DNA of 61,432 bases, from assembly GCA_049302575.1 (NCBI GenBank), contig JBAQMG010000093.1, positions 1 through 61,432 on the forward strand, in the 5' to 3' direction. Origin of the DNA: JBAQMG01 sp049302575. Its GTDB lineage: Bacteria > Bacillota > Desulfitobacteriia > Desulfitobacteriales > Desulfitobacteriaceae. Positions within the stretch are counted from its first letter, which is position 1, and each line of letters opens with the position of its first letter. The position numbers and the translations under genes were made by a program. Positions 16,474 through 24,077 of the stretch are shown here, piece after piece. The notes beneath the pieces were generated by a model. That model saw nothing but the letters and a program-made list of their open reading frames with translations. It was not told the DNA's origin and searched no databases.

Positions 16474-18153
16474 ATGAAGAAAAGAATCGCCATTGGTGTC
16501 AGCGATTTTCGAGAAATGCTAACAGGAGATTACTACTATGTCGATAAGACCTTATTTATAAAAGACATCCTGGAGGATGGTTCCAAAGTAATTCTGCTGC
16601 CCCGTCCACGGCGTTTTGGCAAAACCCTCAACATGTCCATGTTGGCTTACTTTTTGGAAAAATCAGCGATAGATAATAGCTCGCTTTTCGAGAACCTAGC
16701 GATCAGCCAGCATTCGGACTGCATGGACAAACAGGGGCAATACCCCGTTATCTATCTGACCTTTAAGGATCTCAAACATAATACCTGGGAAGTGACGTAT
16801 GATAGCTTAGTGCAGTTAATCTATACGGAGTATAATCGGCACCTTTATTTGATGGATTCACCAGTTATGAGTGATATGGATAAGAAGTACTTTCATCGGG
16901 TTGGCATGGACGAAGGCAGTGAAGCCGATTATGCCAGTAGTATTAAGAAATTATCGGAATTTCTGACCAAACACTATGGTAAAAAAACCATAATTTTAAT
17001 TGACGAATATGATGTGCCAATTCAGCAGGCCTATCTAAAAAAATATTATGATCCGCTCATCTCCTTCATGCGCAACTTTATGACCGCTGCTCTAAAAGAT
17101 AATAACTATTTAGAAAAGGCGGTCTTAACAGGGGTGATGCGAGTGGCTCGGGAGAGCCTTTTTTCAGGGCTTAATAATCTATCTGTGTGGACCCTATTAG
17201 ATGAACCGTATTGTAAGCAGTTTGGCTTTCTAGAAACAGAGGTCGAAGAGCTCTTGAATTATTACGGAATAGAATCGCAGATAGAAGAAGTTCGCAACTG
17301 GTATAACGGTTATATTTTTGGTAATGCCGTGATCTATAATCCTTGGTCGCTTCTGAAATACGCGCAGAATTGGAAGGGCGGTTTGCAACCGTATTGGATA
17401 AATACCAGCGATAACGAAATCGTCCATCGCCTGATCAGCCGGGGAGGGCCGGCTTTGAAGATGGAATTAGAAGACCTTTTGCAGGGCACTGCCGTGGTAA
17501 AGACCATTAACCAGAACATCTCCATGGGGGAAGTCGAGAAAAATGACCAAAACGTCTGGAGCTTTCTGCTGTTCAGCGGTTATCTCAAGCCTATAAGCCG
17601 GGATATCATAGATGGAGAGATGATCTGCAGCCTGGCGATACCGAATCGGGAAGTCCAAACGATCTATCGCGATATCGTAAAATCCTGGTTTAGTGATTCC
17701 GTCCATTCAGATTTTCTGAAGACCATGTTGAAAAGCTTGACTAGTGGGCAGATCGAAGTCTTTGCCAGTCATTTCAAAGAATATGTGCAAAGCAGCTTTA
17801 GCTACTTCGATACCGGAGGAAAAGTACCGGAAAAGATTTACCATGCCTTTGTGCTGGGCCTCCTGGTAGGGTTGCGTCCTGATTATGAAATCAAGTCCAA
17901 CCGAGAGGGCGGTTATGGACGCTATGATGTCATGGTCATTCCCCAGGATACGAGCAAGGCGGGTCTAATTATCGAGTTTAAGAGTGTCGATCCGGAGGAA
18001 GTAAAGGATCTAGAACAGGTCGCTCAGTTAGCTCTACAGCAGATCGAAGCGCAGGAATACCAGCAGGAATTGTTCGAGCGGGGAATCCATAAAATCATCA
18101 AGCTGGGCATCGTCTTTCGGGGGAAAGAGGTATTGGTGAAGGATACCCATTAG
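16474..18153 (+). CDS. AAA-ATPase-like / PD-(D/E)XK nuclease family protein (DUF1703 type)
   Basis: A 559-aa protein. It has an N-terminal AAA-like NTPase domain: YYVDKTLFI, P-loop variant PRPRRFGKT at about 43-51, and Walker B IILIDEYDVP near 173-182. The C-terminal domain carries the PD-(D/E)XK pattern GRYDVMVIP...IIEFKSV around residues 480-510. This family occurs in many near-identical copies in anaerobes, and its role is not established (a mobile or defence-linked function has been proposed). GGTGG precedes the ATG. It lies among gene remnants, which suggests insertion. The 173 bp before it hold nothing that I can identify. Confidence 0.8.
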   Translation: MKKRIAIGVSDFREMLTGDYYYVDKTLFIKDILEDGSKVILLPRPRRFGKTLNMSMLAYFLEKSAIDNSSLFENLAISQHSDCMDKQGQYPVIYLTFKDLKHNTWEVTYDSLVQLIYTEYNRHLYLMDSPVMSDMDKKYFHRVGMDEGSEADYASSIKKLSEFLTKHYGKKTIILIDEYDVPIQQAYLKKYYDPLISFMRNFMTAALKDNNYLEKAVLTGVMRVARESLFSGLNNLSVWTLLDEPYCKQFGFLETEVEELLNYYGIESQIEEVRNWYNGYIFGNAVIYNPWSLLKYAQNWKGGLQPYWINTSDNEIVHRLISRGGPALKMELEDLLQGTAVVKTINQNISMGEVEKNDQNVWSFLLFSGYLKPISRDIIDGEMICSLAIPNREVQTIYRDIVKSWFSDSVHSDFLKTMLKSLTSGQIEVFASHFKEYVQSSFSYFDTGGKVPEKIYHAFVLGLLVGLRPDYEIKSNREGGYGRYDVMVIPQDTSKAGLIIEFKSVDPEEVKDLEQVAQLALQQIEAQEYQQELFERGIHKIIKLGIVFRGKEVLVKDTH

Positions 18154-18971
18154 ACCTGCCAATAAATCCAGGCAGTTTTCGTCCGAACTTTCTCCGTCAC
18201 AAATCCATTGATAGAGATCCCTTCAAGATAGCTCCTTATTAACCTGTTTTTCTCATCGCCTGAGTTATTCTCCGCTGCAAAGAGCGTACCATAATAAACA
18301 CAAGCTTCTTCCACCGTTCGGACATGGTCTAGATCCGTATCGACATAGGCAATACTGGGATAATAGCCAGTTAGCCAAAGGATGTTTAAAATGCTGTAAA
18401 CGGTATTGCTGTAAAATTTCCCTTCTTTAAGCTTAAGAATTTCTGTGCGAATAATGTCCTGAACAGAGTCGACACGATCCACAAAATTGGACAAAAAGCA
18501 GTAGCCCTTGCTGGCAGCGATCATCTTCTCTAAGGTGCTTTGATCATGGATCCCGGGGCTGTTGATGGCAGTCACCAAGTCAAACCTTTTTCTCCAGCCG
18601 TAGTCTTCAAGGTTGACTTCATCCCAGTTTAAGTTTTTAAACGAGACATTGGTGAGACTCGCAGCTTCGGCATTCTTCACAGCATAGTCTAACATGTTGT
18701 CGGATATGTCTAGGCCTGTAACGTCTGTTGATTTCTTGGCAAATTCTACGGCAAACCGTCCTGGACCGCAGCCTATGTCCAGGACGGTACTATTTTTCGT
18801 GAGAAGGCTATTATGTGACAAAAATCCAACGATTTTCTTAATGCGCTCATCTGAACTGCCTTGGCAAACTAACTTGTTAAACTCGGCGGCCCTGTTGTTC
18901 CAAAACGACTTACCCGAGGTTCGGGTAGCCGTTTTCTCGCTCCAAAGGCGGGTAAAATAGTCAAGATCCAT
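18150..18971 (-). CDS. class I SAM-dependent methyltransferase
   Basis: A 273-aa Rossmann-type methyltransferase with VLDIGCGPGRF at about 63-73 (motif I), the acidic TGLDISDNML (motif II) and the motif IV-like FDLVTAINSPG. The substrate is unknown. Its 3' end overlaps the convergent AAA/nuclease gene by 4 bp. Its ATG starts only 3 bp after the stop of a truncated FmdE gene. In Desulfitobacterium-like genomes such methyltransferases recur beside FmdE and FecBCD genes under cobalamin control. With the upstream gene broken, its promoter may be lost. Confidence 0.8.
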   Translation of the reverse strand: MDLDYFTRLWSEKTATRTSGKSFWNNRAAEFNKLVCQGSSDERIKKIVGFLSHNSLLTKNSTVLDIGCGPGRFAVEFAKKSTDVTGLDISDNMLDYAVKNAEAASLTNVSFKNLNWDEVNLEDYGWRKRFDLVTAINSPGIHDQSTLEKMIAASKGYCFLSNFVDRVDSVQDIIRTEILKLKEGKFYSNTVYSILNILWLTGYYPSIAYVDTDLDHVRTVEEACVYYGTLFAAENNSGDEKNRLIRSYLEGISINGFVTEKVRTKTAWIYWQV

Positions 18972-18974
18972 AGT

Positions 18975-19148
18975 TCACCAGCCTCTTGAATAATATTTGA
19001 AGCAGTCTAGACATACTTTTTTTCCGTCACTGATACGAATTTTATGTTCTGGAGCACCTTCACCGCAAATTTCACAAACTACGGTAGTAAATAATCTGGC
19101 TTTGAGGGGCAGTTCAAACGTCGGTTTCGAGAAATTAAAGAGTTGTAT
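18975..19148 (-). pseudogene. C-terminal remnant of an FmdE-family protein
   Basis: A 57-codon open stretch without a usable start retains only the zinc-ribbon end of the FmdE (formylmethanofuran dehydrogenase subunit E-like) family: VVCEICGEGAPEHKIR, then KKVCLDCF about 20 residues later, giving two CxxC pairs. It is followed immediately by the methyltransferase. The N-terminal catalytic-like domain is absent. It looks like a 5' deletion whose breakpoint lies near the strong promoter at 19163. Confidence 0.65.
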
Positions 19149-19162
19149 TTAAATAAACATGA

Positions 19163-19220
19163 TTGACAAAAGATTAACAGTAGAATATATTAAGATTAGA
19201 TAAATACCTTCCTAGGGTAT
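19163..19220 (+). promoter_or_regulatory. strong promoter with CsoR/CstR-like palindrome
   Basis: Consensus TTGACA (19163-19168) and TATATT (19186-19191) lie 17 bp apart. At 19204-19220 is ATACC-N7-GGTAT, a C/G palindrome centred on CCTAG just past the expected start point. Equivalent sites stand at 22497 and 46471, with a weaker one at 23818. An AT-rich leader with short ATAATCTTC repeats follows up to 19280. Confidence 0.65.
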
Positions 19221-19294
19221 GGGGAACAATCATAATCTTCATAATAATCTTCATAATAGTAATAATAATATTGAAAAAGGAGGTGACTAGATTC

Positions 19295-19402
19295 ATGAGA
19301 CCACTAACCCAAATTACGAAGATATGCTGTACTAAACTTACTCTTAATGTTGCGCAATGTTGTTCTAAGTCCTCACAAATTGTTGCTGGATGTCACGATT
19401 GA
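19295..19402 (+). CDS. cysteine-periodic small peptide, 35 aa
   Basis: A 35-codon gene at ATG 19295 behind AAAGGAGGTGA, an almost perfect Shine-Dalgarno. Cysteines fall at 11, 12, 22, 23 and 33, an exact 11-residue spacing (CC-x9-CC-x9-C). The surrounding residues repeat weakly (TKICCTK, VAQCCSK, VAGCHD). It has its own promoter and a perfect hairpin terminator. I know no family for it. Possible roles are metal or persulfide binding, or a precursor of a modified peptide. No maturase gene lies beside it. The regulatory framing makes a real gene likely and the function unknown. Confidence 0.65.
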   Translation: MRPLTQITKICCTKLTLNVAQCCSKSSQIVAGCHD

Positions 19403-19403
19403 G

Positions 19404-19436
19404 TGGAAGAGCGACAGATTTTCTGTCGCTCTTCCA
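19404..19436 (+). terminator. terminator of the Cys-rich peptide unit
   Basis: A 15-bp perfect stem (19404-19418 with 19422-19436) and a TTT loop lie right after the stop codon. The T-tract is poor, but the hairpin is very stable. Confidence 0.7.
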
Positions 19437-19524
19437 TACTACGAGGAAACACATTACTAAAGTGTAACTGTGAATTGTCTTAAGATCAGAATTTACTATC
19501 TATGAAAGGGCGTGGATTGATTAT

Positions 19525-19740
19525 ATGGAAGGTCTATTAAAGATGAAAGTTGAAGAATTAGAACGTATGTTAGGACTACTAGAGGAAGAGTTAGAAGAAT
19601 TGGAAGAAGAGAAAGGCTTTGTACTTAGGCAAACGGGGCTTCATGTCGGCGGCGGTAAGCTAAAACAATACGAAGCACAGACTAACTCTTTGCAAAAATC
19701 CATTGCTGAATTTCGTGCGGAACTAAAACAACGAAGTTAA
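19525..19740 (+). CDS. predicted coiled-coil protein, 71 aa
   Basis: A highly charged Leu/Glu-rich small protein. Residues 1-30 (MKVEELERMLGLLEEELEELE portion) form an obvious heptad-like coiled coil, followed by a Gly-rich turn HVGGGK and a second amphipathic helix. It contains no cysteine. It lies 22 bp upstream of the DsrE-like gene, in the same direction, so it probably belongs to that operon. Starts at 19525 or 19543 are both possible. The latter has GGAAGG nine bases upstream. Function unknown. Confidence 0.6.
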   Translation: MEGLLKMKVEELERMLGLLEEELEELEEEKGFVLRQTGLHVGGGKLKQYEAQTNSLQKSIAEFRAELKQRS

Positions 19741-19762
19741 TCAATTAAGGGGGGCAATAAAT

Positions 19763-20107
19763 TTGTCCGGTTTTTCTGATAAAATGATTGTCTTCGAAGG
19801 TGAAGGAATCGGTAGAGGTGATCCTGCTCTATCTAGTAAAATGATGCATGGTTTTTTAAAGATGTTAACAAAGCAAACGCCTAAGCCTAAAACTCTTTTT
19901 TTCTTAGGAGATAGTGTTAAACTTTTAGTTAAGGATTCCCCAGTCTTGGAGTTTTTACAACTATTAAAACAAGATGGAGTAGAGGTATTAGTTTGCCGAG
20001 CAGCTGTTGAATGGTATTACTTGGAAGATGATCTGGAAATAGGTAAAATTATCTCAACGGGATTGTGGTTTAAACTTCTGAGTGAACTTGATGTTATTAC
20101 ATTGTAA
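19763..20107 (+). CDS. DsrE-like protein, divergent paralogue
   Basis: A 114-aa DsrE/YedF-C-type protein with the same layout as the one at 11364: GEGIGRGDPALSSKMMHGFLKML at the N-terminus, a central LVKDS strand, and VLVCRAAVEWYYLEDDLEIGKI. The second cysteine of the CxxC seen in the paralogue is replaced by Ala here, leaving a single Cys. The start is TTG 19763 behind AAGGGGGG. It sits between sulfur-related genes, so a role in sulfur or selenium relay is plausible but inferred. Confidence 0.7.
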   Translation: MSGFSDKMIVFEGEGIGRGDPALSSKMMHGFLKMLTKQTPKPKTLFFLGDSVKLLVKDSPVLEFLQLLKQDGVEVLVCRAAVEWYYLEDDLEIGKIISTGLWFKLLSELDVITL

Positions 20108-20129
20108 AGAAGTTATGAGGAAAGAAAAA

Positions 20130-20443
20130 ATGGCTAACTGGAAAGAGAAACTTACATAAATTTTCACAGTAATTACAGCTACCTTTGGCTGTCTCGCCTG
20201 ACTTCTTCCGACATTAGTAATACTGCTCGGTCTGGGCGGTTCGATGTTATCAACTTTATCATTTTTCGCTAAATATCAATGGCTGTTTATTGCTTTAAGC
20301 TTTCTACTGTTGGGAGTAGCTCATTGGCTACCTGGAAACGTCGATCACTTGTTCATCGTAAACAAAGAATCATCTTATGGGTATCAACAGGGTTAACGTT
20401 AGCGAGTTTTTCCTATACCTTTTATACCTTAGGAATTTTTTGA
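20130..20443 (+). pseudogene. broken MerT-like membrane protein with in-frame UGA
   Basis: A reading frame from ATG 20130 encodes a hydrophobic protein resembling mercuric-transport MerT: FTVITATFGCLA-UGA-LLPTLVILLGLGGSMLS, then a second membrane segment. Three lesions are visible: TAA after ten codons, UGA at 20199-20201 in the Cys-rich first helix, and a frame change near 20325-20335. The C-terminal part (IILWVSTGLTLASFSYTF) continues in another frame to TGA 20441. The UGA replaces a residue where MerT-like proteins usually have cysteine. A GGTCT-loop hairpin follows about 27 nt later, so the ancestor may have been a selenoprotein. Confidence 0.55.
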
Positions 20444-20516
20444 GTCGAGGTCAATCTTATAATTAATTCTCTAATACACTTAAACACATCACATAAGGAG
20501 ATGTAAAGGTACCCAG

Positions 20517-20660
20517 TTGGATAAAGATAAAAAAATCATTTTTATCTGTCAGACATGGCCAATGGGAGAGTTAACTGGCCAGTTCCTAATATCTAAGGGG
20601 TATACACAAATTTATAATTTAGAGGGCGGAATGAAAGCTTGGGATGATAATACTCACTGA
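20517..20660 (+). pseudogene. C-terminal half of a rhodanese-domain protein
   Basis: 48 codons from TTG 20517 encode the end of a rhodanese: KIIFICQT, then FLISKGYTQIYNLEGGMKAW. The catalytic Cys is present, but the loop normally CxxGxRS reads differently, and the N-terminal half is absent. Interpreted as a decayed sulfurtransferase gene in the same eroded region as the MerT-like remnant. Confidence 0.6.
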
Positions 20661-20670
20661 TGCTTTCGGG

Positions 20671-21849
20671 TTATATTGGTTGTTTACGAGTAGCGGGGCG
20701 ACTTTTCATAAATATACCTAACAAGCCAGCAGCGATAGGGAGTAGGAAAATAACGAAGACAGCCGATGAGAGTCCCCAGATATCGCCGATTCGGCCGATC
20801 AAGATTACGGCAAGACCACCTACTCCACCGGCAAATCCCATGGTTAGACCAGCAGCCAGCGCTTTATTATCAGGGATGGCTTCTTGGGCTGCGACAACTG
20901 TGACTGAAAAGCTAGACAATAATGTTGCTCCAGCTAAGCCCAAGAAAATTATACTCAAAGTACCCTGAGTATAAAAAAAAGCAAAAAATAAGGGTGAGGA
21001 AAGAACGAGGGAACCGACGATCAAACGTTTACGCCCATACCGATCAGATAGGAAACCTCCGACAATCCCTCCTAAAGCCCCTGAAAAGAGCATAATTGTC
21101 ATCAGATGGCTTGCAGTGACATTAGATAGGTGTTGAGCTTTGAAATAAAGAGGGAGCATAGTTAACATACCTGTGTAGGCTAAAGAACGAACGGCAATTA
21201 CACCAACAATAGCGATCAGTTCATTAGCAGCGAATTTAAGAGAATGCAGTACTACTGAAAACTTCGGAGAAACTGGGGCTAACACTAGATTGCGTGGAGC
21301 AAAAAAAAGCAACAAAATAGCTACGAAAACCCCGGGGATTACCGTCACGAGGGTAGCCTGTAAACCATAGAACTGAAATAAGGGGACTAAAAGTAGTGGC
21401 CCTAAGGCAAATCCAATGTTACCGAAGGCGACAAAGGCAGAAAGTATAACGGCTTTACGATCACCACTAAGCTGATTTACCATTGTAGCTGCTTGGGGAT
21501 GGAAAATAGCTGTGCCGAGGCCGGCCAAGGCTGCAAGGAGAACTAAGACTCCATAGTTATGAACTATCCCCGTTAAACTAAGCATAATCGCCATCCATAA
21601 AGTTCCTATATATAGCAGCCAACGTTTTCCTTGCCGATCTGAAAGATAACCGAACAACGGTTGGGTAAAGGATGAGGTTAAGGTAAACGCGGAAACTAAA
21701 ATAGCTGCACGCGTAGCTGTAAAGCCAGGAGTTAGAGCAACTAAAAAGGGGAGCAGCTGGGGAATGTAGTTACTGTATAGATCATTGAGCGTGTGTGCAA
21801 GAGAGAGTACCCCGAGTTTCGAGTAGTTGACTTCATGTTTCTTGTCCAT
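20671..21849 (-). CDS. MFS efflux transporter (Fsr-like)
   Basis: A 392-aa twelve-helix major facilitator protein. The N-terminus LAHTLNDLYSNYIPQLLPFL and loop motif GYLSDRQGKRW resemble fosmidomycin-resistance (Fsr) family pumps. The second half contains GFLSDRYGRKR, the equivalent loop. It follows a PadR repressor gene in the same orientation, separated by 86 bp that contain a dispersed repeat copy. Likely a drug or metabolite exporter controlled by that repressor. The true substrate cannot be read from sequence. Confidence 0.85.
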   Translation of the reverse strand: MDKKHEVNYSKLGVLSLAHTLNDLYSNYIPQLLPFLVALTPGFTATRAAILVSAFTLTSSFTQPLFGYLSDRQGKRWLLYIGTLWMAIMLSLTGIVHNYGVLVLLAALAGLGTAIFHPQAATMVNQLSGDRKAVILSAFVAFGNIGFALGPLLLVPLFQFYGLQATLVTVIPGVFVAILLLFFAPRNLVLAPVSPKFSVVLHSLKFAANELIAIVGVIAVRSLAYTGMLTMLPLYFKAQHLSNVTASHLMTIMLFSGALGGIVGGFLSDRYGRKRLIVGSLVLSSPLFFAFFYTQGTLSIIFLGLAGATLLSSFSVTVVAAQEAIPDNKALAAGLTMGFAGGVGGLAVILIGRIGDIWGLSSAVFVIFLLPIAAGLLGIFMKSRPATRKQPI

Positions 21850-21935
21850 GGTAAGACTCCTTTCAATAGCGAACTCGCTTCGCTCGATGATTCAGTGAAT
21901 TATAGGTATAATGGTAAATTGTGCCGTAGTATATT

Positions 21936-22271
21936 TTAGGCTTGAGTGATATTTTTATAGCGTGCTAGAAAAAACTCAAAATTATCACGCCGCTTAATAA
22001 TGTCTTGCGCTTGTTCTTGAAGAGCCAGCTTTCCTTTAGGAGTAATCGTGTACCACTTTCTAGGAACACCAGCCTCACGCGTTTCCCAACTAGTTTCCAC
22101 CAACTTATCATTTTCCATTTCTTGTAGGCTTCGATAAACATTAGCACTATCAGAAAGACAATAAGGAAGTTCTGATTGTAATCTTTTTAGAAGCATTGCT
22201 CCGTAAGAGGGGGCTTCCGCCAAGAAGATGAGTAGAAAAGCCGGAGTGTGTCTACCATGTTTTTTAGACAT
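21936..22271 (-). CDS. PadR-family transcriptional repressor
   Basis: A 111-aa winged-helix regulator. It shows the PadR pattern PAFLLIFLAEAPSYGAMLLKRL, NVYRSLQEMENDKLV, and the wing GVPRKWYTITPKGK, followed by a C-terminal dimerisation helix. It is the first gene of a two-gene unit with the MFS pump. A perfect 16-bp inverted repeat lies 28 bp upstream of its start and is the probable autoregulatory operator. Confidence 0.88.
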   Translation of the reverse strand: MSKKHGRHTPAFLLIFLAEAPSYGAMLLKRLQSELPYCLSDSANVYRSLQEMENDKLVETSWETREAGVPRKWYTITPKGKLALQEQAQDIIKRRDNFEFFLARYKNITQA

Positions 22272-22298
22272 TTAGTTTACCTTTCTGTAAAAAAAATA

Positions 22299-22336
22299 AT
22301 TACTGTATATAACAGCTTGATGTTATATACAGTAAT
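22299..22336. promoter_or_regulatory. 38-bp operator palindrome for the PadR regulator
   Basis: ATTACTGTATATAACA (22299-22314) is repeated perfectly inverted at 22321-22336 around a 6-bp centre. Its position directly upstream of the padR-like gene suits repression of that promoter. Confidence 0.75.
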
Positions 22337-22455
22337 ACAAAAACGCTTAAAAGTAAAGCTCTTGGTATAAAACGGAGCTGACCCAGTTATATGGCGTATG
22401 TGCAATGTTCAGATTGCAAAAAGCGGATAGAAATTTAAAAATACATCCCTAAATA

Positions 22456-22513
22456 TTGACTTAATTACTATCTCATAGTATCCTAAAACAGTGGCCTATA
22501 CCCTGGGGGGATA
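22456..22513 (+). promoter_or_regulatory. promoter with CsoR/CstR-like palindrome, rhodanese gene
   Basis: TTGACT (22456-22461) and TATCCT (22479-22484) are 17 bp apart. The C/G palindrome TATACCCTGGGGGGATA lies at 22497-22513, just downstream of the expected start. It matches the sites at 19204 and 46471 in sequence and placement. Confidence 0.6.
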
Positions 22514-22605
22514 AGCTAGAGTGTTCATATTTTTAAATAGATTTAATCAGGCCATTCTTGATTTTGGTCTGAATAAAAAAATAATGGAGAGGGTGGTATA
22601 CTTCT

Positions 22606-23547
22606 ATGCGAACCAAAAAGTCGGCACTCACATTCTTTTCCCTTGTAGTGATTCTAGGGGTACTCTTGAGCGGATGCGGTCAGGCAGCTCCGGCTCCACA
22701 GATCTCAACACAACAAGTCGATTCAGCCAAAGTAATCTCTGATGCAATTGTTTCCTACTATGAGAAAATGCCCCAAGATTCCTATAAGATTGATGATCCT
22801 ATCCTCAAAGCTGAGTTGGCTAAAAATCCTGATAAATATGTGGTCTTAGATGTGCGGCAAGCTGATGCCTATGCTAAAGGGCACATTAAAGGAGCGATTA
22901 ACGTAGCCTATGGTCCAGAGATCGCAACTAATCTGGACAAAATAAGGGCTGTTGCCAAGGGAAAGACTTTAGTTGTTCAATGTTACACAGGGCAAACTGC
23001 TGGACAAACTGACTCAATGCTAAATTTGGCAGGTATTAATACTCGGAGTTTAAATTACGGGTTTGATGGCTTACAAGGTTGGAACACCCTTAAATTCCCT
23101 GTGGTTACTGACAGTACTCCTATGCCTGATGCACCTGTTGTCGAGAGTCCCAATAAGATTATTGATGATGCTGTCAAGAAATATTTTAAGGACATGCCTC
23201 AAGATTCCTATAAGATTGATGATCCTATCCTTAAAGAAGAGCTAGCCCAAAATGCAGATAAATATTTCATCGTTGATGTTCGTAAAAAGATCGACTTTGA
23301 TAACGGACATATCAAAGGTGCAATTAATGTTCCATTTGGCAGCGAAATCGGTAAGCAATTGGGTATGTTGAAAGAAAAGAGCCAAGGCAAAACCCTCGTA
23401 GCGTACTGTTACACTGGTCAAACCGCTGGGCAGACTGTCCCACTCTTAAATATAGCTGGCATTAATGCTAAAAGTTTGAACTTTGGTTTTGGTATCGTCG
23501 GCCTGCCTAAGAGTTGGTCTGGTTTAGGGTATGAACAAGAAAAATAA
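22606..23547 (+). CDS. tandem rhodanese-domain lipoprotein
   Basis: A 313-aa exported sulfurtransferase. The N-terminus is a lipoprotein signal with lipobox LLSGC (Cys near residue 25). Two rhodanese domains follow, both with active-site loop CYTGQTAGQT (QCYTGQTAG and YCYTGQTAG). The domains are internal duplicates: MPQDSYKIDDPILK occurs identically in each. Anchored outside the membrane, it probably passes sulfane sulfur, plausibly to the YeeE-type transporter encoded next. Its own operator suggests induction by sulfur or metal stress. GGTGG precedes ATG 22606. Confidence 0.85.
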   Translation: MRTKKSALTFFSLVVILGVLLSGCGQAAPAPQISTQQVDSAKVISDAIVSYYEKMPQDSYKIDDPILKAELAKNPDKYVVLDVRQADAYAKGHIKGAINVAYGPEIATNLDKIRAVAKGKTLVVQCYTGQTAGQTDSMLNLAGINTRSLNYGFDGLQGWNTLKFPVVTDSTPMPDAPVVESPNKIIDDAVKKYFKDMPQDSYKIDDPILKEELAQNADKYFIVDVRKKIDFDNGHIKGAINVPFGSEIGKQLGMLKEKSQGKTLVAYCYTGQTAGQTVPLLNIAGINAKSLNFGFGIVGLPKSWSGLGYEQEK

Positions 23548-23562
23548 ATTGTTGCACAATGG

Positions 23563-23602
23563 GGGAGGTTCCAATTAGGAAATCTCCTCTATTTCATTTT
23601 AA
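23563..23602 (+). terminator. probable terminator after the rhodanese lipoprotein
   Basis: GGAGGTTCC (23564-23572) and GGAAATCTCC (23578-23587) form an imperfect stem, with a T-rich tail. The 530-bp gap to 24078 otherwise holds only AT-rich sequence, the promoter/operator at 23776-23837, and a palindromic ACTTTAGCTAAAGT near 24037. Confidence 0.4.
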
Positions 23603-23775
23603 ATTTTTATATTTCACTAATTCATAAATTTTAAACTAAAACCATAAATAACTGCTAGTTTAGACCGTTATGATACATATTTTCATGATGTATATTCCAG
23701 AATTTTTGGAATTACTTCTATTCGATGAACGGTAATTTTGTAATATTTAGAATTTTGCGACTATAACTTTAATGA

Positions 23776-23837
23776 TTGACCTAGCTGATGTTTCATTGTA
23801 TTCTATATTAGATAATGCCCATGCCTAGGGGGGGGGC
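23776..23837 (+). promoter_or_regulatory. promoter of the respiratory operon with degenerate C/G palindrome
   Basis: TTGACC (23776-23781) and TATTCT (23799-23804) lie 17 bp apart. Downstream at 23818-23835 CCC-N3-CCTAGG-N3-GGG is centred 22 nt past the -10, the same place as in the Cys-peptide promoter. It lacks the ATA/TAT flanks of the other sites, so binding by the same regulator is less certain. Confidence 0.5.
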
Positions 23838-24077
23838 AAGAAAAGGCGTTCATATTTCTTAACCCTAGAAACCCCCATCGAATCGAAGCTTCTTGGCTAG
23901 GCTTGTGAATACCATATTAATGATTATCCTTTAAATTAAACTTATTGGAATATTTACACAAATTTTTTTAAACATACATAAACCAATCACAACCAAGAAT
24001 GGCTTTAGGAGGTGGTGCTAAGACAGTAGATCTTACTTTAGCTAAAGTTAAATTAATTTGTAAGGTGAGGAGCAAAC

